From Burkholderiales bacterium (lineage in GTDB: Bacteria > Actinomycetota > Thermoleophilia > Gaiellales > Gaiellaceae), in assembly GCA_025935595.1 (NCBI GenBank), contig JAICUZ010000060.1:1-11044 (forward strand): a DNA stretch of 11,044 nt. The letters are read 5' to 3'. Position numbers and translations under genes: made by a program. The notes beneath the pieces were generated by a model. That model ran no database searches. It was not told the DNA's origin and saw only the letters and a program-made list of their open reading frames with translations. Of this stretch, positions 5,984-9,754 are shown piece after piece (the first letter of the stretch is position 1; each line of letters begins with the position of its first letter).

Positions 5984-6367
5984 ATGCTGGATCTAGAGGT
6001 GAGGAGGCTGATCATGGAAGACCGGATCGCGACCCTGCGCCGTGCGGCCCGGCCGCGCAAGCGGCGGGAGCCGGCTCGCGTCGAGTCGCCCGACATCGAG
6101 CTCAGGATGTGCAAGCCGGCGGACGACCCGGAGATCGACCGCCTCGCGGCGCTCTCCGAGGTTCCGGTCCCGTACGGCCGGCTCGTCGTGGCGCTCCTCG
6201 ATGGCAAGCTCGTCGCGGCCAAGCCGCTCAACGGCGATCCCGTCATCCGCGATCCGTTCGTGAAGACCGCACACCTGGTGCACCTGCTCGAGGTGCGCGC
6301 CGAACAGCTGCGCGAGGCCGCTCCTCGGCCCGCACTGCTCCCGCGGCTCCTGCGGAGGCATGCATAG
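5984..6367 (+). CDS. Small conserved-type hypothetical protein
   Basis: A 127-aa hydrophilic protein. Residues about 37-110 (IELRMCKPADDPEIDRLAAL, then VPYGRLVVALLDGKLVAAKP, then DPFVKTAHLVHLLEVRAEQL) resemble a small family common in Thermoleophilia and other actinobacteria, with the pattern LAALDSA..., EVDGxxVAALSL, ADPFRPTAxLVxLLRLRAxQL. That recognition is from memory. The function is unknown; the start recalls the first strands of GNAT-like folds, but no acetyl-CoA loop is present. The ATG at 5984 has GGGAGG 6 nt upstream, and the ATG at 6014 also has an excellent GAGGAGG 6 nt upstream, so a 117-aa form is equally possible. The gene overlaps the next one by eight bases. Confidence 0.75.
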   Translation: MLDLEVRRLIMEDRIATLRRAARPRKRREPARVESPDIELRMCKPADDPEIDRLAALSEVPVPYGRLVVALLDGKLVAAKPLNGDPVIRDPFVKTAHLVHLLEVRAEQLREAAPRPALLPRLLRRHA

Positions 6368-6662
6368 AAAGTCGCGTTTCGCGGTACTTGACCCGGCGGT
6401 GGCCGAGACGATCGAGATCGACGTGCCCCGCCGGGGCATCGGAAGTGAGCTGACCGAGGCGCTGGCGTCGTGCGGCCTCAGCGCGGAGATCGTCGACACC
6501 GACGAGCGGTGCGCGCTGCACGTGCAGTTCGCAACCGACGAACGCGAGCGGCTAATCGACGACGCGATCCGTGCGATCGAGGCGTACTGCTCCGAGCGCA
6601 TGCTGCCGTTCGTCGTGCAGCGCGGGAACGGCGGGGCGGTCGTGCGGCCGCCGGCGGACTAG
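6360..6662 (+). CDS. Small hypothetical protein overlapping the preceding gene
   Basis: A 100-aa protein whose core runs EIDVPRRGIGSELTEALASC (19-38), an ERCALHVQF strand, an ERERLIDDAIRAIEAYCSER helix and the end LPFVVQRGNGGAVVRPPAD. The alternating beta-alpha-beta pattern suggests a small ferredoxin-like or ACT-like fold, but I see no ligand motif and do not assign a family. The ATG at 6360 overlaps the preceding gene by eight bases. GGAGG sits only 1 nt before it, too close for normal initiation, so coupling with the upstream gene is likely. A GTG at 6399 is an alternative start. The gene ends 5 nt before a terminator hairpin. Confidence 0.72.
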   Translation: MHRKSRFAVLDPAVAETIEIDVPRRGIGSELTEALASCGLSAEIVDTDERCALHVQFATDERERLIDDAIRAIEAYCSERMLPFVVQRGNGGAVVRPPAD

Positions 6663-6688
6663 AAAAAGCCGCCCGAAGGGCGGCTTTT
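6663..6688. terminator. Bidirectional rho-independent terminator
   Basis: A perfect hairpin GCCGCCC-GAA-GGGCGGC (6668-6684) is flanked by five A on the left and four T on the right. It therefore works on both strands: it ends the plus-strand pair (stop at 6662) and the minus-strand tRNA-Ala, whose 3' end is at 6693. Confidence 0.92.
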
Positions 6689-6692
6689 CAGG

Positions 6693-6765
6693 TGGACCCA
6701 GCCGGGCTCGAACCGGCGACCTTTTGGCTGCCAGCCAAACGCTCTCCCAACTGAGCTATGGGCCC
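6693..6765 (-). tRNA. tRNA-Ala (anticodon GGC)
   Basis: The minus-strand sequence folds into a standard 73-nt cloverleaf. The acceptor stem is GGGCCCA/TGGGTCC with one G-U pair. The D-stem is GCTC/GAGC. The anticodon stem is TTTGG/CCAAA with loop CTGGCAG, so the anticodon is GGC and reads GCC (alanine). The variable loop is AGGTC, and the T-arm is GCCGG-TTCGAGC-CCGGC. The discriminator is A. The next bases are CCT, so the 3' CCA is not fully encoded and must be completed by the CCA-adding enzyme. A terminator follows directly. Confidence 0.97.
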
Positions 6766-6778
6766 AGGCAGCTTCGGC

Positions 6779-6784
6779 AGTGTA
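6779..6784 (-). promoter_or_regulatory. Candidate -10 element of tRNA-Ala
   Basis: Minus-strand TACACT lies 13 nt before the first base of the mature tRNA, a plausible -10 with a short 5' trailer. The expected -35 zone (about 6802-6807) falls inside the double palindrome at 6794-6822 and shows no good TTGACA match. Confidence 0.4.
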
Positions 6785-6793
6785 GCCCCGACT

Positions 6794-6822
6794 GGTGTCT
6801 GACACCTGTGGTGTCAGACACC
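6794..6822. repeat. REP-like double palindrome
   Basis: Two 13-bp units, GGTGTCTGACACC (6794-6806) and GGTGTCAGACACC (6810-6822), are exact reverse complements separated by TGT, so the whole is a perfect 29-nt hairpin. Each unit is itself a palindrome around its central base. It lies 1 nt past the rsfS stop codon (TAA at 6824-6826) and fills the -35 zone of the downstream tRNA. There is no T-tract, so it is not a typical intrinsic terminator. A near-identical pair occurs at 10022-10049, so this is a dispersed repeat family. Confidence 0.85.
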
Positions 6823-6823
6823 T

Positions 6824-7186
6824 TTACGCCGTCGCCGCTTCGACCTTCTCGTGCGGCACGTCGTCCCACAGTTCCTCGAGGCGGTAGTACTGGCGCGCCT
6901 CGGGGGTGAAGACGTGCAGCACGACGTCGACGAAGTCGGCGACGATCCACGTCGCCTCGCGCTCGCCGTCGGCGTTCCGCGGGAGCAGCCCGTGGTCCTT
7001 CTTCATGCGGGCGTGCACCTCGTCCCAGATCCCCTTCGTCTGGCGCGGGTTGTTGCCCGTCACCACGACGAAGTAGTCCGTGTACGCGCAGACGGGCTGC
7101 ATGTCGAGGATGACCACGTCGCGGCCGAGCTTCTCCTGGGCAAGGGCCGCAATCGCGCGTGCCTGTTCGATCGGCTTCAACTGCAC
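6824..7186 (-). CDS. rsfS: Ribosome silencing factor RsfS
   Basis: A 120-aa protein of the RsfS/YbeB/Iojap (DUF143) family, which binds ribosomal protein L14 on the 50S subunit and blocks subunit joining when nutrients are short. Family hallmarks are AIAALAQEKLGRDVVILDMQ (11-30), YTDYFVVVTG (35-44), the segment WIVADFVDVVLHVF (80-93) and ARQYYRLEELW (97-107). Length is typical. The start is GTG at 7186, 1 nt after the nadD TGA, which gives a protein starting MQLKPIEQA. An upstream extension into nadD is ruled out because that frame loses family character. It is the last gene of the rplU-rpmA-obg-nadD-rsfS cluster and ends next to the REP-like palindrome. Confidence 0.95.
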   Translation of the reverse strand: MQLKPIEQARAIAALAQEKLGRDVVILDMQPVCAYTDYFVVVTGNNPRQTKGIWDEVHARMKKDHGLLPRNADGEREATWIVADFVDVVLHVFTPEARQYYRLEELWDDVPHEKVEAATA

Positions 7187-7187
7187 G

Positions 7188-7745
7188 TCAGTGTACCCCG
7201 GGGTGCGCCCGGTACAGCCCCTCGCGACGGACGATCTCCGCCACCGGCGGAGGAACATCGGACACGACGAAGTCGGCCCGAAGGTCGCGCGAGGCGGCCG
7301 GTACCGGCTCCATCGCAAAGAGCCGCACACGTTCCGGCCGCTCGACGCCGTCGAGGACGGTCTGCAGCCGTTCGGGCGGGAAGCCGGGTCGCGTGCCCAC
7401 GGCGAGCCGGACATGGGCGAGCACCTCGTCGGGCTCTTTCCACGACAGGAAGTCCGCGAACTCGTCCGCGCCGAGCACGAACCATGCGTCCTGCCATTCC
7501 GGATGGTCGCGCAGGAGGTCGATCGTGCGGGCGTGGTCGTCGAGGATCACCTCGTCGCCGGGAAACGCTGCACGCGCCATTTCCGCGCGCAGGCCCGGCG
7601 GCGTCTCGACCGACTTGTGCCCGGGACGTGCCGCGACGACCACGATCACCCGGTCGAAGCCGAGCAACTCCCTCGCGCACCGGACGAGCTGCACGTGCCC
7701 ACGATGTGGTGGGTCGAACGCGCCGCCGAACAGTCCGAGAGTCAC
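7188..7745 (-). CDS. nadD: Nicotinate-nucleotide adenylyltransferase
   Basis: A 185-aa enzyme that adenylates nicotinate mononucleotide to deamido-NAD in NAD synthesis. The nucleotidyltransferase signature GGAFDPPHRGH lies at residues 7-17. Also seen are PGHKSVETPP (41-50) and LGADEFADFLSWKEP (91-105), the expected substrate-pocket region with W102. The second nucleotide-binding motif is divergent: the usual ISSTxIR is AASRDLR (150-156), which keeps a serine and the final arginine. It is slightly shorter than most NadD (190-215 aa). The start is GTG at 7745, overlapping the obg TGA by four bases (GTGA). Its stop is 1 nt before the rsfS start, so the three genes are translated as a unit. The nadD-rsfS pair is conserved widely. 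Confidence 0.94.
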   Translation of the reverse strand: MTLGLFGGAFDPPHRGHVQLVRCARELLGFDRVIVVVAARPGHKSVETPPGLRAEMARAAFPGDEVILDDHARTIDLLRDHPEWQDAWFVLGADEFADFLSWKEPDEVLAHVRLAVGTRPGFPPERLQTVLDGVERPERVRLFAMEPVPAASRDLRADFVVSDVPPPVAEIVRREGLYRAHPGVH

Positions 7746-8920
7746 GCGAGCTCCAGCTCCTCGTCCCCCACCTCGACGACCGCGCCCTTGCGCGCACCGG
7801 CCGCCTTCAGCGCGCGCTCGAGCTCGTCGTTCGACGGCGGCGTGCCGAGCACGCGGAAGCCGCCGTCGGTGCGCAGCAGCCGCCACGGCCGCACCTTCGG
7901 CTCGGGCTTGTAGACGAGGAAGTCCGCGAGCTCGTCCAGCCGTTCCTCGACGACCGGCTCCGAGACGAGCGTGAACAGCTGCTTGCGAAGCTCGTCGATC
8001 CCTTCGCCGGTCGCGCACGAGACGCGCAGAACCGCGATCACCCGCGGATCGTCGACGCCGAACTCCGGGTCGGTGACGAGGTCGATCTTGTTCAGCACCA
8101 CGATCTGCGGTCGCTCGTCGAGGCCGGCCCCGTACGCAGCGAGCTCGGCGTCGATCAGACGCCACTGCTCGTCCGCGGGATGCGACGCGTCGATCACGTG
8201 AACGAGCGTCCGCGCACGCTCGAGGTGCGCGAGGAACTCATGCCCGAGCCCGACACCCTCGGATGCCCCCTCGATCAGCCCCGGCACGTCTGCGACGACG
8301 AGCTGCCGGCCGTCCGGCGACTCGACGGTGCCGAGCACAGGCTGCAGCGTCGTGAACGGATAGTCGGCGACCTTCGGCCGCGCGTTCGAGATGCGCGTGA
8401 GCAACGACGACTTGCCGGCGTTCGGCAAGCCAACGAGCGCGGCGTCCGCGAGCAGCTTCAGGTGCAGCTCGACGTCGAGCTCTTCGCCGGGCGGCCCCAC
8501 TTCTGCGAACCGCGGCACCTGGCGCGTCGACGAGACGAACCGTGCGTTGCCGCGCCCGCCCTGACCTCCTTTCGCGAGGACGACGCGCGCGCCCGGGTGC
8601 GCGAGGTCGGCGATCAGATCGCCGTCGTCGGACAACACCTGCGTGCCGACCGGGACGCGTAGCTCGGTGTCCCCGCCGTCTGCGCCGTGCTTGCGCGCCC
8701 CGCGCCCGTTCTCGCCGCGGCCGGCCTTGATCAGCCGACGGCGGCGCAGCGCGGAGAGGTCGCGCAGCGACGCGTCCGCGACGAGCACGACGTCGCCGCC
8801 GCGGCCGCCGTCACCGCCGTCCGGCCCGCCCTTCGGCACGTACTTCTCGCGGCGGAAGCTCAAGCCGCCGTCGCCGCCCTTGCCGGCCTGGACGCGAATC
8901 CGGGCCCGGTCGTTGAACAT
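7742..8920 (-). CDS. obg: GTPase Obg/CgtA with a shortened C-terminal domain
   Basis: A 392-aa GTPase for 50S assembly and stress control. The Gly-rich Obg fold covers residues 1-157 (QAGKGGDGGLSFRREKYVPK at 11-30, GGQGGRGNARF at 118-128). The G domain has G1 GLPNAGKSS (164-172), G2 TT (190-191), G3 DVPG (211-214), G4 NKID (277-280) and G5 SCATG (301-305). The C-terminal OCT domain is present but short. It runs from about FLVYKPEPKVRPWRLLRTDG to GAVVEVGDEELELA and lacks the usual central segment containing MTDLENEEAVRYLQRRL, some 25-30 residues. The start is ATG at 8920, 9 nt after the rpmA stop. The gene overlaps nadD by four bases. The proB and proA genes often found downstream in other actinobacteria are absent. 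Confidence 0.97.
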   Translation of the reverse strand: MFNDRARIRVQAGKGGDGGLSFRREKYVPKGGPDGGDGGRGGDVVLVADASLRDLSALRRRRLIKAGRGENGRGARKHGADGGDTELRVPVGTQVLSDDGDLIADLAHPGARVVLAKGGQGGRGNARFVSSTRQVPRFAEVGPPGEELDVELHLKLLADAALVGLPNAGKSSLLTRISNARPKVADYPFTTLQPVLGTVESPDGRQLVVADVPGLIEGASEGVGLGHEFLAHLERARTLVHVIDASHPADEQWRLIDAELAAYGAGLDERPQIVVLNKIDLVTDPEFGVDDPRVIAVLRVSCATGEGIDELRKQLFTLVSEPVVEERLDELADFLVYKPEPKVRPWRLLRTDGGFRVLGTPPSNDELERALKAAGARKGAVVEVGDEELELA

Positions 8921-8929
8921 CAGATGTCT

Positions 8930-9187
8930 CTACTCGGAGGGCTCGAGCACCGAGACGAAGCGGCGCTCGCCGCTCGTCCGGAACGAGACCGTGCCAGCGA
9001 CCACCGCGAAGATCGAGTCGTCGCGACCGATCTGCGTGCCGGGGCCAGGGCGGAACCGGGTGCCACGCTGGCGGACGATGATGTTGCCCGGCTGCGCGAG
9101 CTGGCCGTCGAACATCTTCACGCCGAGGTACTTCGGGTTCGAGTCGCGGCCGTTCTTCGAGGAGCCGAGGCCCTTCTTGTGTGCCAT
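8930..9187 (-). CDS. rpmA: 50S ribosomal protein L27
   Basis: An 85-aa L27, a component of the large subunit whose N-terminus reaches toward the peptidyl-transferase centre. It begins MAHKKGLGSSKNGRDSNPKY and contains the family pattern PGNIIVRQRGTRFRPG (33-48), then the GRDDSIFAV strand. The start ATG at 9187 overlaps the rplU stop by one base (TAATG). AAGGAGG lies 10 nt upstream inside the rplU end. The N-terminus begins directly at MAHKKG, with no Firmicutes-type cleavable leader. It is followed 9 nt later by obg. Confidence 0.97.
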   Translation of the reverse strand: MAHKKGLGSSKNGRDSNPKYLGVKMFDGQLAQPGNIIVRQRGTRFRPGPGTQIGRDDSIFAVVAGTVSFRTSGERRFVSVLEPSE

Positions 9188-9705
9188 TAGGAGTCGCCCT
9201 CCTTCGCTTTCAGCGCCGACTCGAGGGCGGCGATCGCGCCCTTCCGTGCTGCGTGCGCCTGCTCGTACTCGAGCGCCGCCTCCAGCATCGGGCGGTTCCA
9301 CGTCTTTGCGCCCTCGCTGATCTGCGCCACCGTCATCTCCTCGTATCCGCTCGGCATGCCCTTGACGTGCTCCTCGACAACCGCCGGCTTCTCGGCCTTC
9401 GGCGCCTCAGCGGCCTTCTTGGGAGCGGCGGCCTTCTTGGCGCCGCCGAGCGAGATCTCGATGCGCGAAGTCGCGGCGCGGAACCCGTTGTGGCGCTTGT
9501 AGCCGGTGCGCCGCCTGTACTTGCCGATGCGGATCTTCGGGCCCCGCTCGTGCGCGACGACCTTGGCGGTCACCGTGGCATCGCCGAGCAGGACGTCCGG
9601 AGTGAACGTCTTCCCCTCGTCCGCCTTCACCCGGTCGACGACGAGCGTCTCACCCTCGCGGACGCGGTACTGCTTCCCACCAAGACGGATGATCGCGTAG
9701 TCCAT
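9187..9705 (-). CDS. rplU: 50S ribosomal protein L21 with a C-terminal extension
   Basis: Residues 1-86 are a canonical L21: MDYAIIRLGGKQYRVREGET at the start and the rRNA-binding region KIRIGKYRRRTGYKRHNGFR at 57-76. The protein continues to 172 aa, far beyond the usual 100-110. An Ala/Lys/Pro linker (about 88-112) leads to a helical segment (116-170) containing GYEEMTVAQI, then MLEAALEYEQAHAARKGAIA. The extension resembles the small helix-extension-helix (SAP-like) modules found at the ends of various actinobacterial proteins, with the pattern YDELSVxEI...LxxVxxYExxHxNRxxxLxAI; this is a recollection, not a search. The start is ATG at 9705, with no Shine-Dalgarno and a terminator-like hairpin just upstream. 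It is the first gene of the ribosomal operon. Confidence 0.95.
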   Translation of the reverse strand: MDYAIIRLGGKQYRVREGETLVVDRVKADEGKTFTPDVLLGDATVTAKVVAHERGPKIRIGKYRRRTGYKRHNGFRAATSRIEISLGGAKKAAAPKKAAEAPKAEKPAVVEEHVKGMPSGYEEMTVAQISEGAKTWNRPMLEAALEYEQAHAARKGAIAALESALKAKEGDS

Positions 9706-9712
9706 AACGGAG

Positions 9713-9734
9713 AAAACGCGGGCGGGAGCCCGCG
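9713..9734 (-). terminator. Terminator or attenuator hairpin before rplU
   Basis: Read on the minus strand, CGCGGGC-TCCC-GCCCGCG (9717-9734; perfect 7-bp stem, 4-nt loop) is followed by TTTT (9713-9716). This is a standard intrinsic terminator. It lies 20 nt after the RNase E/G stop codon and only 8 nt before the rplU ATG. It may end the RNase E/G transcript, or act as an attenuator or start-site hairpin for the L21 operon. Confidence 0.65.
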
Positions 9735-9744
9735 AGCGGTCGCC

Positions 9745-9750
9745 AGTGTA
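9745..9750 (-). promoter_or_regulatory. Candidate -10 element for the rplU operon
   Basis: Minus-strand TACACT lies in the 49-bp gap between RNase E/G and rplU. A transcript starting about 7 nt later would have a leader of roughly 33 nt made almost entirely of the hairpin and T-tract. The best -35 (TTGGAC, 19 bp upstream) is poor. Confidence 0.27.
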
Positions 9751-9754
9751 GCCG

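Noticed and set aside
6470..6754. Plus-strand frame ending in a peptide such as GLEPATFWLPAKRS
   Set aside because: This is the well-known false translation of the reverse complement of a tRNA gene; it runs through the terminator and tRNA-Ala.
7188..7414. N-terminal extension of rsfS into nadD
   Set aside because: The upstream part of that frame is Arg/Ser/Pro-rich noise within nadD. RsfS homology begins at the GTG at 7186, right after the nadD stop.
7742..7970. Frameshift as the cause of the short Obg C-terminal domain
   Set aside because: Neither other minus-strand frame contains the missing OCT segment, and the remaining C-terminus stays in frame to a stop that overlaps nadD.
6851..8662. 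Plus-strand open frame of 603 codons opposite rsfS, nadD and obg
   Set aside because: The minus-strand genes here have definite family motifs; this frame is their shadow.
9188..9301. N-terminal extension of L27
   Set aside because: The upstream part lies inside rplU. L27 proteins start MAHKKG, matching the ATG at 9187 with its AAGGAGG.
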